DNA of 64,000 nucleotides from Lewinellaceae bacterium (GCA_020636315.1 JACJYA010000024.1:1-64000), one strand, 5' to 3'; counted from the stretch's first letter, positions 37,111 through 45,457 are shown. Made by a program: numbers and translations. Notes: generated from the sequence alone by a model not told the origin.

Positions 37111-37118
37111 TACCTTTG
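37111..37118 (+). promoter_or_regulatory. Bacteroidota -7 box (TACCTTTG) upstream of the DEAD-box gene
   Basis: A perfect match to TAnnTTTG, 126 bases before the ATG at 37244. No exact TTTG is found at -33. If used, transcription would begin near 37125 and leave a leader of about 120 nt, which is long and contains a stem described separately. Confidence 0.55.
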
Positions 37119-37172
37119 CGCCTTATTTTGAAGTGGATGCCCGATTGGGGAAAAGCCGTGAATCTTTTCCGG

Positions 37173-37236
37173 GGTTGAGCAGGCACTTTGATCATCGCGG
37201 CCAGGCCCGTAACTGAGGATGGGAAGCCGCTCAACC
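37173..37236 (+). promoter_or_regulatory. Candidate leader stem occluding the DEAD-box gene start
   Basis: In the predicted 5' leader, GGTTGAGC (37173-37180) is perfectly complementary to GCTCAACC (37229-37236). The right arm ends 7 bases before the ATG at 37244. The long-range 8-bp stem would hold the ribosome-binding region. Cold-shock DEAD-box helicases elsewhere are known to be controlled through long structured leaders; that this one is, is inference. Confidence 0.4.
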
Positions 37237-37243
37237 ATCAAAA

Positions 37244-38893
37244 ATGAACGAATTTATTGCGCTGGGGCTCTCCCGGCCGGTGGTGAACGCCATCGAAAAA
37301 CTGGGCTTTGAACGCCCCACAACTATCCAAACCCAAGCCATTCCCAAACTCTTACAGAACGACACCGATTTCATCGGGCTGGCCCAGACCGGGACCGGAA
37401 AAACAGCAGCGTTTGGCCTTCCTTTGGTCGAAATGGTAAACCCTTCCCTGCCGGAAACCCAGGCCCTTATTCTGGCGCCCACCCGCGAACTGTGCCTTCA
37501 GGTTTCAAGGGAGCTCGACCTATTCGGGCAGTTTCAGCAAGGGCTGCGCATCCTCCCCGTTTACGGCGGAGCAGATATCGGGAAGCAGATACGGGAACTG
37601 AAGAAAGGGATTCACATCATTGCAGCAACGCCCGGCCGCCTGCGGGACCTGATGCGCCGCAAAGCGGTTGACATCAGCCGCATTCAGTACGTCGTGCTGG
37701 ATGAGGCCGATGAAATGCTGAACATGGGCTTCAAGGAAGAAATAGACGAGATCCTTCAGGAAACGCCGGAAAGCAAACTGACCTGGCTGTTCTCCGCCAC
37801 CATGCCCGAAGAAGTACGGCGCATCTCCAACCAGTACATGGTTAAACCATTTGAACTGAGCGTCGGCCAGCCCAACACAGGCAACGATGACATTGACCAC
37901 CAGTACGTCTCCGTGCGCCCCAAAGACCGGTATGAAGCCCTGCGCCGTTTCCTGGATTACGATAAGGAGGTCTATGGGCTGGTCTTCTGCAGAACGCGCC
38001 GCGATGCCGGAGAGCTGGCCGAACAACTCAGCCGGGACGGCTACCGCACCGACGCTCTTCACGGCGACCTGAGCCAGGCCCAGCGCGACCGGGTTATGGA
38101 GCGCTTCCGTTCGCGCCACCTTCGGGTTCTGATTGCCACCGACGTGGCCGCCCGGGGCATAGATATTGATAACATCACCCATGTTTTCCACTACAACATT
38201 CCGGAAGACCTGAATTTTTACACCCACCGCTCCGGCCGTACCGGGCGGGCGGGGCGCAAAGGAATTTCCCTGGTCCTGGCTCACCCCAAAGACCTGGTGC
38301 TCATCCGGAGGCTGGAGAAACGCCTGAAAACTCAATTCAGCCCCGTCGAGATCCCCTCCGGACAGGAGATATTCGAAAAACGCCTGATGGGTTTCTTCCA
38401 GCGCATAAAAAAAACGGAAGGGCACCAAGCCATTCAGCCCCTGCTGCCTCAACTGATGCAGGAAGTGGAAGGTTTATCCCGGGAAGAGCTCATCCATCGG
38501 CTGGCTTCCATGACCATGAGCCGGGGAATGAAGGCCCATCTCAATGGCAAAGAGCTCAATGCAAAAAGTAAAGCCTCCCGCTCCAGTACCAATGGCATCG
38601 AATTATTCATCAACATCGGTACTTTTGACGTAGAAGGCAAATCCGGTTTCCTTTCTCTGGTCTGCAACCAAAGCGGGATAACCGGAAGCAACATCGGCAA
38701 GATCGATATGAGCAGCAAACACACCTTCTTCCACGTTGAAGAAGCCGCCGCCGAAAAGGTAATACAAGCTTTCAACGGCAGCCAGTTTCAGGGCAGGGAA
38801 CTGCGCGTCAATGCCGGCAAGCCGAAAAACACGAAAAAAAGCAACAAGAAAAAAACCTTCAAAAAGGGGAAGAAGAAATTTCAGCGCGCCTGA
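37244..38893 (+). CDS. DEAD-box RNA helicase, DeaD/CsdA-like
   Basis: 549 residues with all helicase motifs: Q-motif (GFERPTTIQTQAIP), Walker A (AQTGTGKT), PTREL, TPGR, DEAD (VLDEADEML), SAT, then domain 2 with VFCRTRRDAGELAE, ATDVAARGIDID and HRSGRTGRAGRKG. Residues ~455-530 (GIELFINIGTFDVEGKSGFLSLVCNQSGI; IGKIDMSSKHTFFHVEEAAAEKVIQAF) are a DbpA/CsdA-type RNA-binding domain of RRM fold. The tail is very basic (NTKKSNKKKTFKKGKKKFQRA). It likely unwinds structured RNA in ribosome assembly or mRNA turnover, especially in the cold. A long structured leader precedes it. Confidence 0.95.
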   Translation: MNEFIALGLSRPVVNAIEKLGFERPTTIQTQAIPKLLQNDTDFIGLAQTGTGKTAAFGLPLVEMVNPSLPETQALILAPTRELCLQVSRELDLFGQFQQGLRILPVYGGADIGKQIRELKKGIHIIAATPGRLRDLMRRKAVDISRIQYVVLDEADEMLNMGFKEEIDEILQETPESKLTWLFSATMPEEVRRISNQYMVKPFELSVGQPNTGNDDIDHQYVSVRPKDRYEALRRFLDYDKEVYGLVFCRTRRDAGELAEQLSRDGYRTDALHGDLSQAQRDRVMERFRSRHLRVLIATDVAARGIDIDNITHVFHYNIPEDLNFYTHRSGRTGRAGRKGISLVLAHPKDLVLIRRLEKRLKTQFSPVEIPSGQEIFEKRLMGFFQRIKKTEGHQAIQPLLPQLMQEVEGLSREELIHRLASMTMSRGMKAHLNGKELNAKSKASRSSTNGIELFINIGTFDVEGKSGFLSLVCNQSGITGSNIGKIDMSSKHTFFHVEEAAAEKVIQAFNGSQFQGRELRVNAGKPKNTKKSNKKKTFKKGKKKFQRA

Positions 38894-39014
38894 GGTAAAA
38901 CTGATAAACTTCACTGGTTACCCTGATATTCCTCATTGCCGGGGAGGGAAAATAGGAAGTACATAGAAGGAGAACTTTGAAATCCGATTCTCTGACTTCT
39001 AAATAAGGGCCGTT

Positions 39015-39611
39015 ATGAAAAAGTACACCCATCTTCCCGTTTTTCGCACCCTGGCTACAGTGGTTTTTGTCGTATCCTCCCTTCCATTTCTGCTCGGGCA
39101 GGAAAATTTCATCTACCAGGCCTATTGCGAGGCATGGCTCCATCCGGAATCTTTCGATGAATATGTGGCGGAGCACCGGCAACAGTTCAATGATGACCTC
39201 AATACCTGCGCCTTACAGATCAGGGATTATTTCAACGTTTTATACGACAGGCAGGCCCAGCGCAAGGCACTCTGCCCGGAAGAAAGCCTCTGGCATGCCG
39301 GCTCCTACATTTCTTATCTGCACTCCAATCCCGGGGTAGGTGTAGGGATCATGATCGCTGACATGGAACGAGTAGCCTCCGGCAGGGAAACCTGGGCGGA
39401 AACCGTATCTGGAAAGGCAACGCTGTGGCTGAAGGAACAGCTTCGCCTACAAGTGTTCGCCTACAAGGAAATGAACTACCTTAGCCTGGAAGCGGCCCTG
39501 GGTACGGACGCCGCCGACCGGTATATGGCGGAAAAATGGCAGCAGATGCTGGAGCCGCTGAACCATTTTCTGAAAGATATGGAGGTGCACATGCAGTGTT
39601 ATTACTATTGA
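39015..39611 (+). CDS. Exported protein of unknown function
   Basis: 198 residues. An N-terminal signal peptide (LATVVFVVSSLPFLLGQ) precedes a helical mature domain with five cysteines (YQAYCEAW, DLNTCALQ, KALCPEES, MQCYYY). There is no metal-binding or catalytic motif I recognise. The reading frame is complete, with an ATG preceded by AATAAGGGCCGTT, so translation is plausible. It lies 54 bases before the glycogen phosphorylase gene, which has its own promoter overlapping this gene's end, so co-transcription is not required. Confidence 0.6.
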   Translation: MKKYTHLPVFRTLATVVFVVSSLPFLLGQENFIYQAYCEAWLHPESFDEYVAEHRQQFNDDLNTCALQIRDYFNVLYDRQAQRKALCPEESLWHAGSYISYLHSNPGVGVGIMIADMERVASGRETWAETVSGKATLWLKEQLRLQVFAYKEMNYLSLEAALGTDAADRYMAEKWQQMLEPLNHFLKDMEVHMQCYYY

Positions 39612-39637
39612 ATTAAGCCGCACGTTCAGTATATTTG
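39607..39637 (+). promoter_or_regulatory. Promoter of the glycogen phosphorylase gene
   Basis: ATTG (39607-39610), 19 bases, then TATATTTG (39630-39637): the Bacteroidota -33/-7 pattern with one mismatch in the -33 box. The TTG inside the -7 box is in frame with glgP and is easily mistaken for its start codon. The promoter reading places the true start at the ATG 39665, with a leader of about 20 bases. Confidence 0.65.
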
Positions 39638-39664
39638 GCCTTTCAACAGCAAACCAAAAAAACT

Positions 39665-41287
39665 ATGACGGATAAAAAGAACACCCTGCCCCGTGTGGCC
39701 TACTTCTGTATGGAATACGGATTAGATAACCGTTTCAAGGCCTATGCCGGTGGCCTGGGCATCCTGGCCGGCGATTACATGAAAGGCGCCAAGGAATACG
39801 ATTATCCCATTGTGGGCATCGGCATCAAATGGAAACAGGGCTACACCGACCAGGTGATCGGCAAGGACGGTAAACCCTATGACACTTACCACAATTACAA
39901 CTACGACGATATCATGGAGGACACCGGAGTGTCCGTCAACGTTACCATCCGCGGGCGCAATGTGCAGTGCAAGGTATGGAAACTCGACACCTTTGACAAT
40001 GCTCCGCTGTACCTGCTGGATACCGATGTGCCGGGCAATGAGGATGCCTGGATTACCGGACAACTCTACGGCTGGTTCGGGGAAGAACGCATCGCCCAGG
40101 AAATGGTGCTGGGCATCGGCGGCGTCCGGGCTCTCCGCTCGCTGGGCATCGATGTCGATGTGTATCACTTCAACGAGGGGCACGCCTTGTTCGCCGGCTT
40201 TGAGCTGATACGGGAAAAAATGGAGGACGGCATGACATTTGAGGAAGCCTGGGCCGCCAGCCGCGAGCAGATCGTCTTCACAACTCATACGCCGGTTATT
40301 CAGGGCAACGAATCTCATCCGGTGGACCGCCTGATGTACATGGGCGCCAACCTGAGCATGAAGCCCAGCCAGTTGCGCCGCCTGGCCGGCGACCCGTTTA
40401 ACATGACGGTCGGCGCCCTGCGCCTTTCCAGAAAATCCAATGCCGTTGCCAAACTACACGGCAAGACGGCCAACAAAATGTGGAAGCACATCCACGGCCG
40501 CTCTGAGATCGTTGCCATCACCAATGGCATTCATCACGGAACCTGGGTGGACAGCGCCATGCTCGAAGCCGCAGAAAAAGGCAAAGATATCTGGGAACCC
40601 CACCAGAAAAACAAGCGGGCCCTGATCCAATTCATCAGGGAAAGAAACGGAGTGCAGTTTGACGAGAACAAACTGCTCATCGGTTTCGCCCGCCGGTCTG
40701 TGCCCTACAAGCGCAGTGACCTGATCTTTTCCAAGCCGGAAGTGATCGCTCCTTATCTGGAAGAAGGCAAAATACAAATCGTCTTTTCCGGGCGGGCGCA
40801 TCCACTGGACGACCGCGGTAAAGAGATTGCCTCCAACCTCGTGGCCATGTCAAAAAAATATCCCAGGGCAGTGGCCTTCCTGGAGAATTACGATATGGAG
40901 ATCGGCGCTCATCTCACCCGAGGGGCCGATGTTTGGCTCAATAACCCACGCCGCCCCAAGGAGGCCAGCGGCACCTCCGGCATGAAAGCCTCCATGAACG
41001 GGGTGCTCAACCTCAGCATCCTCGACGGTTGGTGGCCGGAAGCCTGCGAGCACGGTGTGAACGGCTGGCAGATCGGCGATGCTTTTGAGAGCAAAGATGA
41101 AGCCGTACAGGACGCCCACGACCGGGAAGCGCTTTATAAAGTCCTGCTGGAAGAAGTAGTGCCCACTTACTACGAAAAACAGGGCAAATGGAAGCAAATG
41201 ATGAAAGCCAGCATTCTGAGCACCATGAAGGAATTTTCGGTAAAGAGGATGCTGGAAGAATACTACGAACTGTTATACAATGAATAA
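39665..41287 (+). CDS. glgP: Alpha-glucan (glycogen) phosphorylase, short GT35 type
   Basis: 540 residues from the ATG at 39665 (MTDKKNTLPRVAYFCMEYG). It belongs to the short phosphorylases (~550-700 aa; TIGR02094-like) rather than the ~800-aa animal type. Typical segments are YAGGLGILAGDYMKGAKE near the N-terminus, YHFNEGHALFAGFELI, FTTHTPVIQGNESHP, AITNGIHHGTWV and RRSVPYKRSDL. The cofactor region EASGTSGMKASMNGVLNLSILDGWWPE carries the Lys (SGMKAS) that binds pyridoxal phosphate. It releases glucose-1-phosphate from alpha-1,4-glucans with phosphate in the cytoplasm. It is monocistronic, with a promoter just upstream and an inverted-repeat element immediately after its stop. Confidence 0.95.
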   Translation: MTDKKNTLPRVAYFCMEYGLDNRFKAYAGGLGILAGDYMKGAKEYDYPIVGIGIKWKQGYTDQVIGKDGKPYDTYHNYNYDDIMEDTGVSVNVTIRGRNVQCKVWKLDTFDNAPLYLLDTDVPGNEDAWITGQLYGWFGEERIAQEMVLGIGGVRALRSLGIDVDVYHFNEGHALFAGFELIREKMEDGMTFEEAWAASREQIVFTTHTPVIQGNESHPVDRLMYMGANLSMKPSQLRRLAGDPFNMTVGALRLSRKSNAVAKLHGKTANKMWKHIHGRSEIVAITNGIHHGTWVDSAMLEAAEKGKDIWEPHQKNKRALIQFIRERNGVQFDENKLLIGFARRSVPYKRSDLIFSKPEVIAPYLEEGKIQIVFSGRAHPLDDRGKEIASNLVAMSKKYPRAVAFLENYDMEIGAHLTRGADVWLNNPRRPKEASGTSGMKASMNGVLNLSILDGWWPEACEHGVNGWQIGDAFESKDEAVQDAHDREALYKVLLEEVVPTYYEKQGKWKQMMKASILSTMKEFSVKRMLEEYYELLYNE

Positions 41288-41314
41288 GCTCTGAGCCTGG
41301 CTGGCTAGTACTTA

Positions 41315-41436
41315 CAGAAAGGCTGTTTCAAAAGTGGCCGTACCCTGATCTTTCAGTATCCGTCAGGGTAATTTTCAGCAAATCCAAAAAAAAACTCTTA
41401 ACCTATCAGTGCGCCACCTTTTTGAAACAGCCTCTG
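41315..41436. repeat. Small inverted-repeat element after glgP, related to the one at 3794-3988
   Basis: Ends at 41315-41340 and 41411-41436 are inverted repeats built on ggctgtttcaaaa followed by gtggc, with small gaps. The same terminal core (ggctgtctcaaaa) bounds the element at 3794-3988. The interior holds a second palindrome, taccctga (41341-41348) with tcagggta (41363-41370), and a run of A. The ~122-base unit lies between the convergent glgP and proline dehydrogenase genes. It may serve as their terminator and looks like a MITE-type relic. Confidence 0.5.
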
Positions 41437-41445
41437 TTTTTTCCT

Positions 41446-42621
41446 TCAACTCTCCGCACTCCGCCGCTGCAATTCCTTGCGGATCAGCTGAAGTTCCCGG
41501 CTCATCTGGCCGCCGACCGAGGTATTTTCCTGAGTCCGCCGAATGAGGTAGGGAATGACCTCCCGCACCGGGCCGTAGGGTAGGTATTTTTCCACGTTAA
41601 ACCCGGCGTCGGCCATGTTGAAGGACAAGTTATCGCTCATTCCGTACAACTGAGCAGTAGCCACCAAAGGATGCCCGGGCTCCAGGCCCTTTTTCTCCAT
41701 CAGTTCTACCTGATAACGGCAGCTTTGCTCATTATGGGTTGCATTACAGACGTAAAGCTCGCCGATGTTGTCAATGCAAAATTTCAGCCCTTCATTGTAT
41801 GCCCGGTGGGTGTCCTCCAGGCTCTCCTGAATGGGGCTTGGGTACCCCATTTCCCGGGCTCGTTGCCGCTCCTTCTCCATATAAGCGCCCCTGACGAGCT
41901 TTACTGCGCACAGATAGCCGTTCTCACGGGCGTGCTGAAGGGAATCTTTAATAAACTGGAGGCGGCCCTTTCGATACAACTGAACTGCATTGATCACCGT
42001 TGGCGCCTTTTTATTGTACCGCCTGGACATTTCCCAGGCGATCTCATCCACGGCGCCCTGTATCCAGCTTTCCTCGGCGTCAATGTGAACGCCGATACCT
42101 GATTCAAAAGCAGCTTTGCATATCTTATCCACTCTTCCTTTTCCCCTTTCGTATTCTTCCTGTTCCTTTTCCGCCAGAGCTTCACCATTGCTTACTTTCT
42201 CCAGGATTGCAAACCGGAAAAGGCCACTGAGCTTAGTGCTGATGATGTGAATATCTTCGTCTTCCCTGGCATACTCCAGGGTTTTGGCAAGGTAGGCCGC
42301 GGTACGGTCAAAATCAGCTTCGGTTTCTTTTCCCTCAACGCCGTAATCCAGGATCGTCTTAATGTTGCTTTTTCCCAGCTTTCTGATCACTTTGCGCGCT
42401 TCCTCAATACTCTCTCCGCCACAAAACTGTTTAAAGATGGTGGCCTTGACCAGCCCCTTCACGGGCAGGTGCAGCCTGAGGGCAAAAGTGGCCAGCCGGG
42501 TCCCGGCCTTTACCAGCAGCGGATAGTTCATCAGCGAGAATAGCAGGTGGGAGCGCCTTAGTTCTGAATCGCTTCGGTCAGCAAAGGCAATTTTCGTATC
42601 AGAGAAATCTACCTGTGGCAT
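41446..42621 (-). CDS. Proline dehydrogenase (monofunctional)
   Basis: 391 residues forming the beta/alpha barrel of the PutA proline dehydrogenase family without the aldehyde dehydrogenase half. Signatures are AVKLVRGAYMEKERQRA (substrate/FAD-binding strand), YVCNATHNEQS, VATAQLYGMSDNLSF and the C-terminal YLPYGPVREVIPYLIRRTQENTS, whose two arginines bind the proline carboxylate. It oxidises L-proline to pyrroline-5-carboxylate with FAD and passes electrons to quinone at the inner membrane. No P5C dehydrogenase gene is adjacent. Confidence 0.95.
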   Translation of the reverse strand: MPQVDFSDTKIAFADRSDSELRRSHLLFSLMNYPLLVKAGTRLATFALRLHLPVKGLVKATIFKQFCGGESIEEARKVIRKLGKSNIKTILDYGVEGKETEADFDRTAAYLAKTLEYAREDEDIHIISTKLSGLFRFAILEKVSNGEALAEKEQEEYERGKGRVDKICKAAFESGIGVHIDAEESWIQGAVDEIAWEMSRRYNKKAPTVINAVQLYRKGRLQFIKDSLQHARENGYLCAVKLVRGAYMEKERQRAREMGYPSPIQESLEDTHRAYNEGLKFCIDNIGELYVCNATHNEQSCRYQVELMEKKGLEPGHPLVATAQLYGMSDNLSFNMADAGFNVEKYLPYGPVREVIPYLIRRTQENTSVGGQMSRELQLIRKELQRRSAES

Positions 42622-42954
42622 ATCGTTGGTTTTTGTTTGTTTTCAATACAACAAAGCAGGATACCGGGCAGTTGTTTGCCGAATAAATATACCAACAGTT
42701 GAATTTAGAATTTCCTTTTTATCCTAAAAAGGTTTTTTTACCTTTATACAAGATTAAGAGGCTGAAAATTAATGTTATACCACCAACTCGCTTCTTTCAG
42801 CTTTATCCCGAAACAACGCCTTATCACATCAAACGACACCGGCAAATTCAACTTAAACCGAATATCCAAACGCTTTTAACATCCAACACTATGCCTAGAG
42901 TAAATAACCCAGGAAAACTGAAGGAAAAGCTCGTTACCGGAACAGATGATATCA
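42622..42954. other. Intergenic region with hairpin and a doubtful 24-codon ORF
   Basis: Between two minus-strand genes. A hairpin with an 8-bp stem (CCTTTTTA 42714-42721, loop TCC, TAAAAAGG 42725-42732) is followed by T7 on the plus strand, like a terminator, although no plus-strand gene precedes it. TACCTTTA at 42739-42746 is one base from a -7 box. A 24-codon ORF (ATG 42891, MPRVNNPGKLKEKLV) overlaps the tail of the next gene. There is no support that it is real. Confidence 0.35.
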
Positions 42955-44427
42955 TCACCGGGTAACACCGGGCATTTTACCTGTATCTGCTGACAATTGG
43001 AGCATCTTCTTCCTCAACCAGTTGCGCAGGAGAAATGCCTGCCCGGAATCTATCTCCGCCAGCGCCCACTCCCCGATCTCTTCCAGGGGGCCTTTTCTGG
43101 CAATGGCGCTGGCGATCCGCCGAATCAGGGCAAGGGTATTCTTATGCAGTTGTTTTCTGTCTTCCGACAAGTACCTGTCGCGGCTCAGAAATTTTTCAAA
43201 TGCCTTAACCTGGGAAAGCAACAGGCCTAAATAGGATTCATCATCAAAGAATTGTTCGAAGAGGATGCGTATGGCGGTCATGCGGGAGCTGGGCTGGAAC
43301 ACTCCGGAAAACCGGTGGCTGGCCAGTATCTGTGAAGCCTCGTCGTACTGTCCCTGGAAATAGTGCCAGAGGCTGTAGCAGTGTGCTTTTGTGTCCTCCC
43401 GGGACTCTTCATCCAGAAAGGCTTCATAATGCCTGATGAAGGACTCTGCCCAGTTGTAATCTCCCTCTTCACAGCTCACCATGACAATATTGCTGAAGGT
43501 GGCTTCGCTGATCCGGCCGTTGTTGACCAGCATACCGGACTCCAGCCCCATCTTGTAAAGGCCAAGGGCTTCACCGTAGTAGGTACTGTCTCCCTGGTTG
43601 ATCCGGCGGATCACATAATTGAGCAACTGCTGAAAAAGAAGGTTTCTGTCCTCCTTTCTCATTTCTCCTACGTGGGTGATAAAGTTATGCTTCAGTTCCC
43701 GGAACAAAGCCGGGTTATCTTCATCCTGAAAAGCGTTCAGCAGGCTTCGGTACGTCCGGAAAATGGCATTCTCAGATAGAATGCCATCGCCGTATTGGCT
43801 GGCCATGGCATCAATACCCGAAAGCTGATATCGTTCTGAGAAGATGCGCTCCCGGTTGCGCAATTCATTTCCGAGGCGATACATCTCCAAAGCATACCGG
43901 TAGTCCAGGTCATGAACAAGTTCCTGCAACCTTTCAGACGCTATCGTCCGCTTATCGGTAAAAGGATGAAAATAGTAATTGGAGAAAACCTCTGTTTTCC
44001 TTTTATAATAGGCCTGATCCCGGTAGGGAGACCGTTCCAGTTCCTCCAGTAGTGCCATCGAATGTTTTTCGAAAAGGGCAAACAGGTTCCGCCGGCCAAG
44101 CGCGCGGATCAACAGCAACGGCATCTCCTCCTCTTCTCTTCTGGATTCCAGATAGGCCAGGAAATCCATGACAAGCCGGGAAAGAGCGGACAAAACCCGG
44201 CGCAACTTATAGTCATTATACTTCTCCTCCGGAAACAAGTGGGCAAACATCTCCTCCTCCTGCATCCCGGCCCTCTCAAAATCAGGGTAATACAGCTTGA
44301 GGTATTCGTACAATGCCACCACCCGCTGGTTGCTGTTCATCAGAGGAGAAACGGCCGCCTTTCCAAGGAGTTTAAACTCTCCTTCATCAAGCGTTCTCAA
44401 GAGCATATATAGTTTTTTCCCCTTCAT
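42955..44427 (-). CDS. Conserved-looking helical hypothetical protein
   Basis: 490 residues from the ATG at 44427 (MKGKKLYMLLRTLDEGEFKLLGKAAVSP). The frame stays open to 44562, but the extra 45 residues are low-quality sequence. The body is almost entirely alpha-helical, with many paired aromatic/Leu positions and Arg/Glu-rich segments (LRRVLSALSRLVMDFLAYLESRREEEE; HCYSLWHYFQGQYDEASQILASHRF), suggesting TPR-like helical repeats. I recall similar proteins starting with a KLYxLLxTLxxxEFK pattern in Saprospirales. No function is known to me. Its 5' region faces the small-RNA candidate at 44580. Confidence 0.7.
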   Translation of the reverse strand: MKGKKLYMLLRTLDEGEFKLLGKAAVSPLMNSNQRVVALYEYLKLYYPDFERAGMQEEEMFAHLFPEEKYNDYKLRRVLSALSRLVMDFLAYLESRREEEEMPLLLIRALGRRNLFALFEKHSMALLEELERSPYRDQAYYKRKTEVFSNYYFHPFTDKRTIASERLQELVHDLDYRYALEMYRLGNELRNRERIFSERYQLSGIDAMASQYGDGILSENAIFRTYRSLLNAFQDEDNPALFRELKHNFITHVGEMRKEDRNLLFQQLLNYVIRRINQGDSTYYGEALGLYKMGLESGMLVNNGRISEATFSNIVMVSCEEGDYNWAESFIRHYEAFLDEESREDTKAHCYSLWHYFQGQYDEASQILASHRFSGVFQPSSRMTAIRILFEQFFDDESYLGLLLSQVKAFEKFLSRDRYLSEDRKQLHKNTLALIRRIASAIARKGPLEEIGEWALAEIDSGQAFLLRNWLRKKMLQLSADTGKMPGVTR

Positions 44428-44564
44428 TCTCGCAGCCGGAAAAATTTTAAAGCAACAAATTTTATAATATAAGCCTGTAAAATAAATAATTTGAAATAAA
44501 ATCTCTCTATATTTGGATGCAACAAACAACAAATAATGTCTCTGCGAATTGAAATTGGGCATCT

Positions 44565-44572
44565 TACCTTTG
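44565..44572 (+). promoter_or_regulatory. -7 box (TACCTTTG) of small-RNA candidate 1
   Basis: A perfect TAnnTTTG about 10 bases before the structured region 44580-44700. No TTTG is found at -33. A further TATATTTG at 44508-44515 lies upstream and could give a longer transcript. Confidence 0.5.
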
Positions 44573-44579
44573 CATTAGG

Positions 44580-44700
44580 GTAAGAAAGAATATTGTTTCC
44601 GGATCCCCCGCATCCGGTTTAAAAAGAAACACTAATGGGGAATCTTCTGCGGGAAAAACCCGCGAAATTTATCGCCCACTGAAAGGTGGGCTTTTTTTTT
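44580..44700 (+). ncRNA. Small-RNA candidate 1, three hairpins and intrinsic terminator
   Basis: No protein gene covers this stretch. Downstream of TACCTTTG the sequence can form three consecutive perfect stems: CCGGAT/ATCCGG (44599-44604 with 44612-44617), GCGGG/CCCGC (44649-44653 with 44659-44663, A5 loop) and GCCCAC/GTGGGC (44674-44679 with 44686-44691) followed by nine T. Promoter-like box, compact hairpins and a terminator within ~120 bases make a small regulatory RNA the simplest reading. It does not match 4.5S, 6S or tmRNA features that I can recall. Confidence 0.5.
44674..44700 (+). terminator. Rho-independent terminator of small-RNA candidate 1
   Basis: Stem GCCCAC/GTGGGC with a 6-base loop, then T9 (44692-44700). 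Confidence 0.75.
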
Positions 44701-44965
44701 GCCCCTTGCCTTCCTTCCTCCCAACTCTTCTCTCTAACCAGCCGGACACTCCGGTTTTGGCATCGCAATCGGCAAAAAAGGTCCAGTAAAAAAATTTCAA
44801 ACGCCGGATTCAACCAGTTTTTAAAGAAAAATTCACAGGAATATATATTTTTTTAATTAAACTAAATTGTTTTAAAACTTTAAAAATCAACTAATTACAA
44901 TATTAATAAAACTAAATTAAACCAAAGCGCCTGAAACCAGAAGCTGAAAACTTCTGAAAAATGTT

Positions 44966-44997
44966 TTTGCATCGCCCTCTTCCCTACTCTATATTTG
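44966..44997 (+). promoter_or_regulatory. Strong Bacteroidota promoter upstream of small-RNA candidate 2
   Basis: TTTG (44966-44969), exactly 20 bases, then TATATTTG (44990-44997). Both boxes and the spacing match TTTG-N19-21-TAnnTTTG perfectly, the best such promoter noticed in the window. No protein gene follows for over 500 bases. Confidence 0.75.
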
Positions 44998-45017
44998 TAC
45001 CAGTAAAGCGAACAAAA

Positions 45018-45160
45018 CAATTAGAATCCCATGAACAATTATGATCCCATGAATTTTCTTTTTCCATGAACATGACAATTATAATCCCATAACAAATTAT
45101 AATCCCTGAAATTCACGATCCCATCCGCAATCCCATTATGCATTTATAATCTCATGAACA
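45018..45160 (+). repeat. Degenerate 18-nt tandem repeat inside small-RNA candidate 2
   Basis: Copies: 45018-45035 CAATTAGAATCCCATGAA; 45036-45053 CAATTATGATCCCATGAA; 45076-45092 CAATTATAATCCCATAA; 45093-45110 CAAATTATAATCCCTGAA; then shorter or weaker copies around 45111-45126, 45128-45140 and 45141-45160 (ATTTATAATCTCATGAAC). The first two are directly adjacent and differ at two positions. Confidence 0.8.
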
Positions 45161-45168
45161 TTTGTCCG

Positions 45169-45199
45169 GCCGGAGTTCTCCAACTCCGGCTTTTTTTTT
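45169..45199 (+). terminator. Rho-independent terminator of small-RNA candidate 2
   Basis: Perfect 9-bp stem GCCGGAGTT (45169-45177) / AACTCCGGC (45182-45190), loop CTCC, followed by T9 (45191-45199). Confidence 0.9.
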
Positions 45200-45457
45200 G
45201 CCCTCATACCGGTTCGGGGCTCAGGTTATTTTCGTCAAATTCCTAAATAGCCAGTGAACATCTACCCGCCGGAAAAGCGTTGTGAAAAAAAGAGTTGGGA
45301 GAATCCACCTGAAAAAACGGAATATTTTTTCAAGAAAAGATTCCAAATTATGTATTTCACAGCTCCCCACATTCCTGCATTCCTTTCCCGGTATAATGAT
45401 GCCGCACCATGAATGTCCCGGCGTCGGTTTTCACACCAAATTTATTTTTGCTCGTAC

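Larger units (their letters stand above)
45004..45199 (+). ncRNA. Small-RNA candidate 2 containing an internal repeat array
   Basis: The transcript is inferred from the perfect promoter at 44966-44997 and the terminator at 45169-45199, giving about 195 nt. It has no ORF of useful length. Its body (45018-45160) is made of roughly seven degenerate copies of an ~18-nt unit close to CAATTATAATCCCATGAA. The repeated single-stranded, A/T-rich unit with a CCCAT core suggests an RNA that binds several copies of a protein, or several targets. I do not recognise it as a described RNA family. Confidence 0.55.

Noticed and set aside
39635..39664. TTG start giving a longer glycogen phosphorylase
   Set aside because: The TTG is part of the TATATTTG promoter box; the ATG at 39665 begins the conserved sequence.
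44508..44515. TATATTTG as a separate promoter
   Set aside because: The box matches, but the nearest TTTG (44490) is only 14 bases upstream, and no extra gene follows. Kept only as a possible longer start for small-RNA candidate 1.
45018..45160. CRISPR-like array
   Set aside because: Units are ~18 nt, degenerate and nearly contiguous, without unique spacers of regular length, and no cas genes are near. A repeat inside a small RNA explains it better.
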